In this document: positions 47,339-59,057 of the stretch, piece after piece | Layout: every line of letters begins with the position of its first letter | Numbering within the stretch: position 1 is the stretch's first letter | Source of the DNA: Nitzschia sp. pyKryTriq1 | Taxonomy: Eukaryota; Bacillariophyta; Bacillariophyceae; Bacillariales; Bacillariaceae | DNA: 64,000 nt | NCBI GenBank assembly: GCA_956465555.1 | Contig: OY101116.1 | Coordinates: 4,216,001-4,280,000 of the forward strand | Reading direction: 5' to 3' | Notes under the pieces: generated by a model | The model's input: the letters and a program-made list of their open reading frames with translations, nothing else | Databases searched by the model: none | Told to the model about the DNA's origin: nothing | Position numbers and translations under genes: made by a program

Positions 47339-50300
47339 CTAGTTGCAGCAATCGAGGTCTTGACAGCAGGAACATGCGACTCGTTCTTGGTCGTTGCAGT
47401 CGGAACATGCTTTCACTAGTAGTAGGCCTCCTGATACTGAGAGTCCACCCTCGTCACCAGCAGTACCATTGATGTTGCCGATGCTTGTGGCCTCGCAAAT
47501 GCCCTCCAGACTACCCGTCAAACCACTATTCCAACGAAAGTCAAATTCCACCATTCCACTCGCCCTGGAAAAGTCGGGAAACGTACCCGTCAAAAAGTTG
47601 AGGTCTAGTAGTGGTAGCGTAGCAGCAGTAGTAGTAGTAGAAGACGCAGCCAAGTAGAGAAACATTGTAGAAATGTGAGAACCGACGACGACGACGACGA
47701 CAATATTAATAATAGTGCACAACAAGAGAGGAGAAGATCATAATGTCTTTGACTTCAACAACAACAACAATAAAAATAAAATCATCATAATCATCAACAT
47801 CATCATATACGAGATCAACACTTACAAATCGACAACGAAGTCAGTTGATCGAGAAGTCCCAGTTCGGTCGGAAGACTTCCCTCCAATCGATTGTCGCCTG
47901 GTAGTAGCAGGAAAAAAGACGATGAGAATTTCAAGATATTCGACTTTTTTTCTCTTTCAAAGCGCAATGCACCAGTTCCTTCGTTCGTTCGTTCGTTCGT
48001 ACTTACTGAGATTCAATACTTCGAGTTGGACCAAGTTTCCAAGTTCACTTGGTAAAATGCCAGTTAATCCATTTTCGTCTGAAAAATACATTAAAAAAAG
48101 GAGATATTATTTTGATTGAGGAAATAGTATCGTCGATGATTCCGATCAACAAAATCATTCTTTTGGATACTACTAGCTAGTAGTAGAAAAAGAACAACGT
48201 TCGACAACAACCATAACAACAACAACAATAACAACAACGACAACCACCACCATAACAACTTACCGAGTCGCAATACTTGTAGATTGGTAAGCAAACCCAA
48301 CTCGGTGGGAATAGATGATCCAAGGCCACGATTGAGGGCCAATGCTAGTTGCGTCAAATTGGGCGCTAGATTGACGATTTCGGTAGGGATCCCGCCGATT
48401 AAATCATTGTCGACTGTAGTATTGAAGAAGAAGAAAAAGAAGAAGAAGAAGTAAGGAAAGAGAAGAGGTCGTGAGTCCAGTGGGCGGAAAGGTCAAAGAG
48501 AACAAAACGAGAGATGTGATTCCCAACGGCCAAACGTACTGGCGGATATAACCTCCAAACTTGTCATGGAAAATATTCCAGACGGAATGGTTCCCGTAAG
48601 ACTATTGGAACCCAAGCCCAAAACGCGGAGGGAGGCAAGTCGCTCGACAGTGAAAGTACTAGGAATTGGGCCCGTCAGAGTATTCGCCGCTGCTCATAGT
48701 ACAGTATCACCATGGGAGTAGTACAGACAGTACAGTACATAAACAAAGAGGTGAGATACGAAAAAGACAAGTAGCATTGTGGCGAGGCGAGGGGGGTCCT
48801 TGACCGATGCACTTACTCAGATCCAAGACTTCGAGCCTCGAACAGTCGGCTAGTTCGTCCGGGATACTTCCGCGGATGCTATTTTGAGTCAGATCCAAGG
48901 AGCGTAGAAAAGAGAAATGACATACTTCCGTCGGGATTGGTCCTTGAAGCTCGAGACGCTCGATAGTTATATTGGTTGGACGGAGAGGATTCTCGGTATC
49001 CAAGCAAAAGATGCCTTGGTGCTTCTCTGTACTGTCGAAATTCCAATCACAAATCGATTCTTCTGTCATCCACCAACTCGTCCTGGAGGCGTCGGCCATG
49101 TCCATCGCGAAGGAGAAGTGGAGAACGGCGGCAACGTATCGATCTTGAATTTCGGTCAACAAACTTGTATCGACGGGATTCAACCGGGCCTTGTCAATGT
49201 TGGCCAACCATTGAATGGCTTCATATTGCGGCGTGCCTTCTGTCTCCAGCGAATCAATATCCGAGATGGAAGAAGCGGCTATCAACGCCGTGAAGGACTG
49301 TGTCCGAGCAAGACTAGTTGGCGCCGCTGTTATGAGAGCTGTAGGAGCCAAGGTAGGTGCCGTAGCCGGTGGTGAGGTTTTGTTCGGCATGTCATTGCCA
49401 GGATCCTTATCTTGTTTCGTCAACACAAGTGGCACGGCAACTATCATTCCCAGCAATAACAAGCCAAAGGCAAGGATGGTCCATTTGTTCTTTTTCGGTA
49501 TTCCTTTTCCCTTTTCGCGCTCATCAAAAGACGGTGATAGAGCCACTACTTGTTGGACACTTGGTGCCGGAGCCGTTGCCGTTGCCGACACTATTGGCAC
49601 AGCCGGAGCGGTGACCATTGCTTCACCGTCCCCGCCATTGTCCCCGTTCTCTTCCGTCCACTCTGAACTCAATCCAGGTTGAGGTCGTCCGCTGCTTCCC
49701 AAGCTACCCAAACTCATCATGCTTCTACTGTGTCCGCTGATTTCTCCCATTTCCATGGCTTGTGTCGTATCCTTGACGCGAGGTTGTACGGAACTCCTTC
49801 CCACGGCGTATGCTCCTGGCTCATCGGATAGCATTTGTTCCATACCCACCTCGAACGTTACCGATGCGGATAGTCCTTGTTGTTGTTGTTGTTGTTCCAG
49901 ATCTTCCATACCTTCTTCTTCGGTTTGTCGTTGTGTCACGATACTTTGTTGAGCTCTCGCCTCGGAACGATGACTGGTCCGAAGACTCTCGTCCATGACG
50001 GAATGTTGATCGCCGGTAATTTGGTGCGGCAATTGATGGCGATGGATCAGTAGAGCGCTACCATCATCATCATCATCGTGATCATTATCGCTACTGTTTC
50101 TTTTGCTCGTATTCAATGGCACGGCTGGAGATTCTCCTTCGTCAATGACGCCGCCACCTCCAGCACCACCGCCGCGACCACCAGCTATAGATTTTGCCAA
50201 TTGTTTCTGGGCGAGGCTACTCCGGGTAGTATATCGATCGATTCTCCCCGTAAGAGCTGGTATAGAAGGCGGTAGTACTGGTGATGATGCTGATGCTGAT

Positions 50301-51571
50301 GATGTCCGATTGGCAGGAGAGAACTTGGCATTTTGAGCAAGACTGGAACCACGGGGACGTCGAGTACTGGACGATGGTGAAGGCGATGGTGGTAGTAGTA
50401 CTGGTGACGACGAAGACGCTGATGGCGCATTCGAGGTCCGATTGGCAGGAGAGAATTTGGCATTTTGAGCGAGCGAAGTCCGGGGAAGTCGCCGCATAAT
50501 AGAGGGCGATGATGCTCTCTTTGTTGTTGTACTAGTACTTGTTGATGTGTGGGTAGCCACGGTTTTTTCTTCGTCCTGTTGGGTAGTCATAGGACGAGGA
50601 GAACCAGTCTTGTTCATCATACTACTAGTCCTACTACTACTATTTGTTGTAGTTGTAGTTTGTAGCGTTGCAGCAGGAGCATCTCCGGCATCCATCATCG
50701 TCTTTCGTGGCGTCTGTTGTAGTAAAGCTGAATAAGCACCCGATACAGCCACTGCTCCAGGCTGCTTCGTTGCTGCTCCTGAAATGTTTCCAGCAGCAGC
50801 AGCCTGGGATTTCTTTTCATGTTGTTTTTGTTGTTGTTGGTCTTCTTCTTGACCCTTATTCTTGGAGGAGGAGGATGATGGACCAGGACCCGAAACAGCC
50901 ACTGCCCCTGGCATTGTAGTAGTAGTAGTAGTAGTATTGTTAGCAGTCGTCGTCGACGACGGCGATGCGGCATCTTCTTCCATGAGGAACGACGCAAAAG
51001 ATTCTTCCAACGAGGTAGCAGTACTAGCTGGCCTTGGTTGAAGAAGAAGCGGCAGCACCATTTTTGGGGGAGGTAATACACCATCATTACTGGCGAGACT
51101 GGTAGTAGTAGTATTATGGGTGGTTTGAGTAGTATCTTCCATGATGAATGACGCAAAGGAATGGGTACTCGCAACTAATATTTCGGCCTCGTCGTCGTCA
51201 TCATCGTCGTCATCCTTTTTGTCAGCATCTTCTTCGTCATCCTTGTCGTCGTCATCATCGCTGAATATGAATTGAGGACCCGAGGAATTTCCAGATTGCA
51301 TCGAAATGGCTCGAGAATCCGCCGTCAATGCTTTGGGACGATCCTCCACCACCTCGGAGGAGGATGATGATAAAACGGGCACTGCTGGTGGTCCGTTCAA
51401 GACTGAAGATTGATTTTGGAGATCCTGATGATGATCATGATGATGATGCTGATCCTTATGATTCAAACTCATCATTGTCAACAAAGTGACCTTAGGAGGA
51501 AGAGGGGGCGAGGATGTATCCTTCTGCTCACCAGATGAGCTGATATCAGTAGAAGAAGAAGAAGAAGTCAT
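47339..51571 (-). CDS. Type II membrane leucine-rich-repeat protein (copy B)
   Basis: Identical to the gene at 26944-31176. Exons are 51571-48817, 48689-48540, 48413-48264, 48078-48007, 47897-47826 and 47604-47339, all introns phase 1. It encodes the same 1,154-residue protein with one membrane span, an LRR ectodomain and a Cys-rich end. See copy A for domain detail. Confidence 0.85.
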
Positions 51572-52830
51572 GTTCAATCACTCTGTCGATCTTCTAATAA
51601 TATCCGTTTGTGTTGTTGGTGGAATATGGATATATGATGAGAAATGAGAAATGAGAACGAGCGACGACGACGACGACGATGATCTTGATGCATCATGTGT
51701 TTTCTTGTCCCATCGGTGGACTTACTTGACGTGCATAAAATCCAAACGGATAAAAAGGACGGTGTGTCCACTTGTATGTGTACACTATGGTGGTGTGTGT
51801 GCGTGGATTCGCCATGCTTCATTTTTGTTCTCCGATTTCTCCCTTCCTCTACAGTATCTGCTGCAGTACCGGTACGGTCGGTATTGTACTCGGTACCGGT
51901 ACTTGTGAAGCATGACAGTTAGTAGAAACACCAACACCACCACCATAAATGTTGGATCCTGTTTTTATCTGGCGGGATCGTTGTTCTGTTTTTCAATAAA
52001 TAATGGGAATGTATGAATGAATGAATGAGAATGGACATCAATGACCCAAGGCATAGTTTAGGAACGTTCTTGGGGGTGTTCGCTATCCTTCTTTCCTTAT
52101 TGGTGTACTGCTCGTACGTACTGTACTGTAGTAGAAAATGCACTCAACAATACCGCCAGTACCGATTTTTTGTGATTGTACGGAGTAGCCAAGCCCCAAC
52201 TAACGCATCGACGGGCGGGGGAGCGTCGAACGATATTACAGAAATGGGTAGGCGTGGATATTCATCTTAGTGACTTAATACATTCAATATGATAGAAAGG
52301 CGATGCGGGCGTTTTCATTTTTTTCCACTTGTTTTCACTTTTAAACTATGTAGAATTCCCACCACACTCTACGAAGGACCTCGAATAAATCTCGACTGAG
52401 TCTCGAATCTCTGCTGGCGCGCAACGCATCCATTCGATAGTTCTCAATCATCTCGCACAGTCCGTTTGAGCAAGGAGTAGCCAGCGGGAATCAGAACACA
52501 ACGGACACAAGCGAGACAAGCATGTGTATGTATGCATGCAATACCGAGAAGCAACCGCTAGCGGGCTGGCGTGGTGTGACAATCCGGCTTCCGGTACGTG
52601 CATATTATGCTTTGACCATGGCCCGGAATTCCGCGACGCGGCTGCATGAGCCGGGATTTGGCAACACGGCAGTACGAAGTACGAAGACAGTGCTGGTGGT
52701 CAAAGTCATTCTTCCATTTCTTGCATACTCTATCTTCGTCACTCGCCACACCACCAACAGCATCATCATCATCCTAGTGCCGGTAGCATACAGTATATAG
52801 TATATTGTAATAGTATACAGGTAGAGTATA

Positions 52831-53286
52831 ATGGTGATTCTAGAGACGGCCGCCATTGGAGCTGCGGGGTATGGATTGTATCGCGGAGGCGATGCGGCGA
52901 TCCGCAAGGGCAAGGAGACGGCCAAGGAAGTGCAAAGAGAACGTGTTCGACAATCGCAACGATCCGAATGGAAGGAAAAGAAAAAGACACGACAAGAACG
53001 AATCCAAGCCTTGGTCCAATTAAAAGAGTCCAAGAATAATCAGCCTCCAGGCGGTGCTGTGACCGCCTCTGCCCCGGCCTCGGCCTCGGCCTCGGATTAT
53101 TCCAGAGCATCAGCAGCGTCGGCTACGACATCATCGTCCATTGAAGATCGACACCAAAGCGTCATGGAGAAATTACGATCGAGTCGTCGATCTCAACAAC
53201 AGCAGCAACAGCCCAATACTGCTGCTGCAAAAGGACCCGGCGCCAAACTGGCGAGTTTCTTTGGTGGAAACAGCAAGCGAAAGTAA
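52831..53286 (+). CDS. Small basic coiled-coil hypothetical protein (copy B)
   Basis: Identical 151-residue frame to 32436-32891: Gly/Ala hydrophobic N-terminus, charged helix, Gln run, basic C-terminus. No recognised family. In copy B its downstream neighbours are the intergenic stretch and the second MORN gene; in copy A it is followed by the carrier fragment. Confidence 0.65.
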   Translation: MVILETAAIGAAGYGLYRGGDAAIRKGKETAKEVQRERVRQSQRSEWKEKKKTRQERIQALVQLKESKNNQPPGGAVTASAPASASASDYSRASAASATTSSSIEDRHQSVMEKLRSSRRSQQQQQQPNTAAAKGPGAKLASFFGGNSKRK

Positions 53287-54068
53287 TGTAAAAAAAAGTA
53301 CAGCTGATGCTGGTATAATAGTTGGAAAGAGATGGCTATGGAGCTGGAGCTGTACAGTGTATGTACTTCTGCTATCCTTCGTTTACAGCAACAACCTGAT
53401 CATTGATATTCAACAACAAGGATCGTACTTACTTACGTACTTTCTTGGTTGCCGACGACCGCCTCCCTTCCTTCTACGAGTACCATACTGTCTATGAAAC
53501 TATCTATCTATCTATGGATGGATTGATGTATCGATATGTATATATATATATATATATGATGCTGCGCAGCATGTACCTTTACTAGTACTACTAGTACGTA
53601 CAATACTCCTCTAATCTCTATACCCAACATCTTACTAGCTAAAGTAGAGTAGAATGTCTCTAGAGTAGTAGCTAGTAGTAGAGAGTAGATTGCTTGAGGT
53701 GACACTGTAGAGATCTACCCCTACTACTGGACTCGGCCTGTTCTTCGGTCGTCGATAATATTCGTCTATGATGATAATATTGTTGGGGGTATTGCACCAC
53801 TGTTAGTAGTAGGCCATCAACACAGTATCATACCGGCACTACTGTACTTTGTTAGTTCTACGAGTAGTACTATCAGTACTATCAGCAGCTAGTAGTAGTA
53901 AATGGCATGATATCGCCGAGGTCTCTTGAATCATCCACTACCACAAAAGATCAAAACAATGCTGCTGCTACTACTAACAGGACTATGATGATTATTAAAA
54001 TGAATCCATACTACTTATACACGACGAGGACTTGGTGGTGGTGGTGGTGATGTGTTAAGATAATTCCA
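53287..54068. other. Intergenic spanning the copy B right boundary
   Basis: 53287-53715 belongs to the duplicated block (TATC and TA microsatellites). 53716-54068 is unique, with CTAGTAG words and GGTGGT repeats. No gene seen. Confidence 0.6.
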
Positions 54069-55359
54069 TCATATCGTCGTCCCCTCCAACAATTCCAAAG
54101 TAGTCTTCCTCCTCTTGGTCCCCGATCCCGCGGTGTTGCTGCTACTAGTACTACTTCGTCCACTAGAAGTCTTTTCTTTTTCTTCGTGCTCGTCGTCGTC
54201 ATCATCAGCATCGGCTAGTGGTGTTGTTTCTTCTTCTCGCACCGGCTTGTCATTTTCCCATAATCCAGAATGTCGAATACTTCCATCGGGTCGCGTTTCA
54301 ATGCCTTGCCCTTGGGCCTTGCCATTGACCCATTCTCCGGTATAGACACGTCCATCACTCCAGGTACATGTCCCGTGCCCATGATACTTGCCCCGTTGCC
54401 ATTCTCCATCATAGACGGATCCATCTCGAAAGGTATAGGCACCGTTGCCATGTCTCAATCCCTTGGCAAAATGGCCTTCGTACTAATGAATGATGATTGA
54501 TGATGATGGTCATTGATGATCGATAAGAGAATAAAACAGAAGAGAAGAGAATGCAACAGTGAGATATTTGTTTGTGAGACAACAAATACTATTCTTACCA
54601 GACAATACAACCAAATAGTAGAGAACGTACTTTGGCTCCATCCGGCCAGGTGTAGACACCAAACCCATGCCGCTGATCCTTCAAAAATTCTCCGCGGTAA
54701 GTACGTCCATCATGCCAATGATAGATTCCGGCACCATGCCGTTGATCATTGACATATTGACCTTGGTACGAATCTTGATTGGAAAAGGTCGCCTTGCCCA
54801 AACCATGCCATTGTCCATTCGACCATTCCCCCGAGTAGACCCGACCGTCGGTGTATTGCATTATGCCTTGTCCATGTGGCAATTTATTCGTATTCTTCCC
54901 CTCCTCCTCCTCCTCCTCCTCGTCGTCATCGTCGTCGTCGTCTTCATCACCATCGTCCTTTTTGGTTTTAGTAGTAGTGGTTGCCAGTTCACCTTGATAT
55001 GGTCCTTGATCGCCATACGGATCGACTACCCATATCTGATTGGGTTGCAAATCGGACGGTGTCAATGAGACTTGCGGTGTCACAATGATGGGTGGTCGTG
55101 CGGAAGCATCATCCCAACTGCTGGCTGTTGTTGTTGTTGTTGTAGCATTTCCACCACAACCAGCTGCTGCTCCAGCCACCAAATTCCGCAAGACGGCATC
55201 GACCCGACTTCTCATTTCGTCAATTTGTTCGGACCGGACGCGTTCGGTCGGAGTCATCATCATCATCGTCCGAGCTGACGACGACGACATGGTGGTGGTG
55301 TTAGTAGGTGCACTATCATCTGGCTGCTGCTGCTGCTGCTGCTGCTGCACTTGCGTCAT
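54069..55359 (-). CDS. MORN-repeat protein with Gln/acidic N-terminus
   Basis: 380 residues, exons 55359-54631 and 54482-54069 (phase 0). The join restores a MORN unit (DGAK-YEGHFAKGLRHGNG). The N-terminus has a Gln run, a Met run and a helical stretch (SEQIDEMRSRVDAVLRNLVAG). An Asp/Glu run of about 20 residues precedes the repeats. I count about seven MORN units at residues about 170-330 (YSGEWSNGQWHGLG, YQGQYVNDQRHGAG, YRGEFLKDQRHGFG, YEGHFAKGLRHGNG, YDGEWQRGKYHGHG, YTGEWVNGKAQGQG, then SGLWENDKP). The array ends in an acidic/Ser tail with a KRRK basic cluster. MORN arrays usually act at membranes or as dimerising scaffolds. It shares the terminal DG[ST]IR...G[LI]WE motif with the MORN protein in the duplicated block, so the two are probably distant paralogues. 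Confidence 0.87.
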
Positions 55360-56823
55360 GATTTAGTACTTGGATGAATGGATGGATGTACGGAAAGATC
55401 GATAGATGGATGGATCGGTGGTCGTTTCGGTCGTCCTTTTGACTTATAGACTTGGATACCTTTTTCTTGAAAGTGACACGTAAATGTCCGTGGGTCGCGA
55501 AAGATTGCAATGTAGTATAGTGCGGTGGTGAGCCTCTGTTGTGTTCTGCTGATGAGTGGATCGAAGCGGAGACAAGGCAAGGCCAGTAAGTATGTAGTTG
55601 TAGTTTGGATGGTGTTGTTGTTGTGGTTGTTGTTGTGTAAAGTGTTGCAGTGGGAATGCGAATAATGAGAAGGCGCGGTCGTTATGCGGGGTCGCGGTCA
55701 TGATCAAACCATGCGATCTATGGTCATCGGTGCGTTGCGGTTGATGTTCTTTTGGTGCTTTTGCATCCGATTAGAGACTATTCTTCCTTCCATCTTTCAT
55801 GAAGTTGTGCATTTTTCGCTCGCCCAAAGACCAAAGACGCGCCACACAGGAATCACGATCCAATAAATAGCCCATAGTGATTGTGAATGCTGCAAGGACG
55901 GCAAGACCGAAGGAACAATGTGGAACACTATCTTGCAGTCGTGATGGCGGAGTGCCCTGCTGGTGTGTCGCATACGACAACATAGTTAGATGAAACGAAA
56001 AATGCTGGCGCGAGGCAGGCGAACTCCATCAACGGAAACGGCCGCATCCTCTTTCCCGCCATTGTTTCCGCTACTACTAACGGTACAGTAGTAGTACTCG
56101 TCCAGTAGGACATCACAACATGTACAATACTGGTAGCTGAAGAAGAGATGGGCATCGACCATCCCGCACTCCCATGCCAATCATGATGATGATGTTGATT
56201 CATGTTACCTTTGATCTTTGATCGTAGTATGAATGCATCGACACTATGTAGAACAGTATGACGAGACCCACTATGCATACTATATCAATGATCGTCGTTA
56301 CGAACGAGAACAATGCTGGAGGTTCCTCGTCGTCCCTGCTCTACTATACAGTAGTAGCAAAGAAGTCAAGCACGACACGAATATTATACGACTACCAACA
56401 AGGTTGAAAGCAACCACCGCTGCTGCATCTACTACTAGAGTACTGCCCAAGAATCACATAATGTCGTTCGAAATGTAGTTGGCTTCCTCTGGACGGAATG
56501 ATAGTACTACTAGTTGATAAAGAACGTAATACTACTACTACTAGTACTAGTAGCAGAAAACGAAAGATCATGTACTAGTAGTTCCTCTATTCGGATACGT
56601 CGAAATCATCACTACAGTATATTCATGATGTTCAAAACTTTAATATGTATATCCTATATATCTGTATGTGCGTAGTACTTCTATGATAAAGTAATAGAAG
56701 AAGAAGAAGAAGAAGAAGAAGAATCAGTTAGACCCACTCGATGTCGAATGCGAATGTCTTTAAAAATGGTCATTCCTGATCATCATCATCATCTTCATCC
56801 TTTATCTTCTTTGGAACTTTCGT
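55360..56823. other. Intergenic between the MORN gene and the small hypothetical gene
   Basis: Contains GGAT repeats (55370-55415), GTTGTT repeats (55610-55635), CTAGTAG words and a GAA run (about 56698-56722). Overlapping short frames on both strands (for example 55444-55707 minus and 55928-56278 minus) show no family features. I see no supported gene. Confidence 0.5.
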
Positions 56824-57258
56824 TTATCTCAAAAACATTTCTGTAGTAGTGGTAGTAGTAGAAGAATAAGAAGAATGGAAGTCGTAATCGCCGCATCCAT
56901 GCCTTGGTCTCAAACGAAATTTTCGTGTAGTAGTAGGGCTGCTGGCGCCGGATTCCTGGTCTTCTTTCAAGGTAAAGGAAAGGTCGGGAAGAGCGAGCGC
57001 CGCCGCACCGTGTGATTCGGAAGCAAAGTCGTGTAGTCCTATCCTACTAGTAGTAGACGATGGGGATTGGAGGAAATGCAGTTCATGCGGCTTTGGTGCC
57101 ATGGGGCGTTTCCGACGAGACTCGTTGTTGTTGTCGTTGTCGCGGCACAACAACAAAGCATGCGAATCCTCCATCAAATAACGTCGGATTTCTGGCGTAC
57201 GAAACAACACAGAGGAGTCGCCCTCATCGTCGTCGGCAAGTCTTCGTTTCGTGGTCAT
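56824..57258 (-). CDS. Small hypothetical protein
   Basis: 144-residue single-exon frame, no family recognised. It starts MTTKRRLADDDEGDSS, followed by a helix-like segment (FRTPEIRRYLMEDSHALLL), a basic SRRKRPMAPKPHELHFL stretch, and a Ser/Thr-rich tail ending in a Thr run and EMFLR. Composition is more protein-like than surrounding frames, and ATG is followed by a balanced sequence. No membrane span or signal peptide. It might be part of a larger spliced gene. Confidence 0.45.
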   Translation of the reverse strand: MTTKRRLADDDEGDSSVLFRTPEIRRYLMEDSHALLLCRDNDNNNESRRKRPMAPKPHELHFLQSPSSTTSRIGLHDFASESHGAAALALPDLSFTLKEDQESGASSPTTTRKFRLRPRHGCGDYDFHSSYSSTTTTTTEMFLR

Positions 57259-58477
57259 TCTTTCCTTCTTCTTGTTGTTCAGATAGTATGATGATGGTTA
57301 CGAAAACACTTTCGGTCGTGTCTATTATTTGTTGCTTCGTTCGGTTGCTTCCCGATCTTTTGGTTTGTGCGATCGGTAGATAGATGCATAAAATAATATT
57401 AATGCATGGAGGAGCTCGGATGGTGGCGAGGTGCGAAGATTTTCATGATAATGTCTCACGATCGGAGGCGAAAAGAATGCGAAGCGAAATGCGAACGGCA
57501 CTTTTTGGTACCTCGCTCCCGTACCGTACCAGTGAGTGACAACTACAACAACAACAACAACTGAATTGCCGTGTTGTTGCACGTAACCACGAACGAATTT
57601 TTCGTAAAGAATGAAAGAAGGTCCAGTAAGTCAGTCCGCGGGAGGCGAGGCACTAATGGCCAGCTTCAACTTCTTGACTCTGTGAATCGTCGCAAAGTCC
57701 GCGAAGGTGGAAGATTGTTCGTTCGCAAGACCAATAATTATTGCAAATTGGGTTCTCGATGGAAATTTATATTCGCTGGCGTTCTGCTGCTTGCTTTTAT
57801 TTCAGTAATAAGGAGCAGTTCTTTTTGATGACACAGAAATTCAGTACCGTTCCGATGGTAACTTCAGTTCTACTGCCAGATGTTTTGTGTTCTTGGGAAG
57901 TTGATCTCGTCACGAGGCAGCGTCATTGTTGGCTTCACTATCGAAGTACCAAGGAGGCCAGCACGCACAGATGCATCATAGAGAAAGAACAAGATTGAAG
58001 ACATAGCCAGCATTGGCTTTTCGTCGTTCGACGAAGAATCTTTGTTGGGCCAATTACTACTCTCGCTCGCTCTACCCCTCTATCTATATCTATCTACTCT
58101 ATTCTACTCTCTACTCCAGTAGCTAGTAGCTAAAAGTAGTACCCTGCCTCCTGTGGGTCGCCCGCTCAACAGAAATCTGTGCGTCGTGTAATAGGTACTA
58201 ATGTCCTTTACGACAAACTACGGTAGCTAATAGTAGGCGACTTTACTAAACCAACACTGAAGAGCCATTATACGCTGCTTTTGTACTGTACTGTACTGCT
58301 ACTACTACTACTACTAGATGTACGTAGAGTAGTTGTAGCTACAGTAGCTACTACTACTACTACTACTAGCAGTAGTAGTAGAGTAGAGGACGACGATGGA
58401 CAAAAGAGAAAGGAATATTGTTCTCGAGTAGTACAACTACTAGAGTAATAGTCGAGAATGTTTCGGCGCGCCTCTTT
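57259..58477. other. Intergenic before the pseudogene fragment
   Basis: Mixed-composition DNA, then CTAGTAG/CTACTA simple sequence from about 58060 to 58450. A frame at 57571-57828 ends in a possible membrane helix (FIFAGVLLLAFISVI) but lacks other support. No gene called. Confidence 0.45.
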
Positions 58478-58705
58478 TAAAGATTGCAATATACTACAAG
58501 TAGTAGAGTACCAACTATCGAATTTATTGTAAAATACACACGACATTGGCAACTTGCATGTATTCACCAGAACTTTGGGAGACGCTTCCCTGAAAACGTG
58601 CACCCAACCCTGGGACGGTTTCTCCTTCTCTTTCTCGACTTTTTCCCTCTTGTTAGGAATGGAATGCTCTTCGTTGGCTTCATATCAGGAATTGCGACGG
58701 TTACT
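58478..58705 (-). pseudogene. Rearranged fragment of the neighbouring coiled-coil gene
   Basis: On the minus strand, about 58490-58612 resembles the 3' coding end of the gene at 59058-63176: FREASPKVLVNTCKLPMSCVFYNKFD here against FRDVSYKVLADTYKLPKSSVFYN in the parent. Next to it, about 58613-58705 resembles an internal parental part near 59883-59965 (IPDMKPTKS here against IPDLKPAKS). In the parent these parts are about 690 bp apart, so the copy has lost the intervening coiled-coil region. Same orientation as the parent and about 600 bp away from it; clearly diverged, with the frame not kept across the parts. An old, partial local duplication. Confidence 0.75.
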
Positions 58706-59057
58706 GCCATCATGACATTCAGTAGTGGGAACAGAAGACGCACCAGACGACCATCGAAAGCGCTCTCCATCGATTATACATCTAATGGTGGCTGGATGCT
58801 GGTGGAAGTTAGAATCATGGTAGTAGCTTGCATAACTGGCGTTGCTACTCGTCTCTTCTTCATGATTCTAAGAATCAGAAGGTCAAGAGCGATTTGAAAG
58901 CGCCGGCGTATCACAATGATAAAAAGCCAATCTGATTGACTGAATGGTACTCCTGCTGGTATTCGTGTCCTCGAAGTCGTTGTTCATCATGACGACCTCG
59001 CGTTGTTGTCGATTCCGAAATATTCGAATGCCGCCTTTCGAGCGACAGATAACCGCA
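58706..59057. other. Spacer between pseudogene fragment and its parent gene
   Basis: No gene seen. It may contain further decayed parental sequence that I could not align by eye. Confidence 0.45.

Larger units (their letters stand above)
41354..53715. repeat. 12,362-bp duplicated block, copy B
   Basis: Same sequence as 20959-33320, starting at the first base after the gap. Besides the three genes listed separately, it repeats the intergenic stretches 46496-47338 (ATTG repeats, 26-bp CTA/TAG palindrome) and 51572-52830 (TACCGG words). Copy B continues on its right into sequence (53716 on) quite unlike what follows copy A, so one of the two right junctions is a structural variant or a misjoin. 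Confidence 0.97.

Noticed and set aside
57571-57828. 85-codon frame ending in a possible membrane helix
   Set aside because: Only one hydrophobic stretch supports it, with no homologous motif or clear splice partner.
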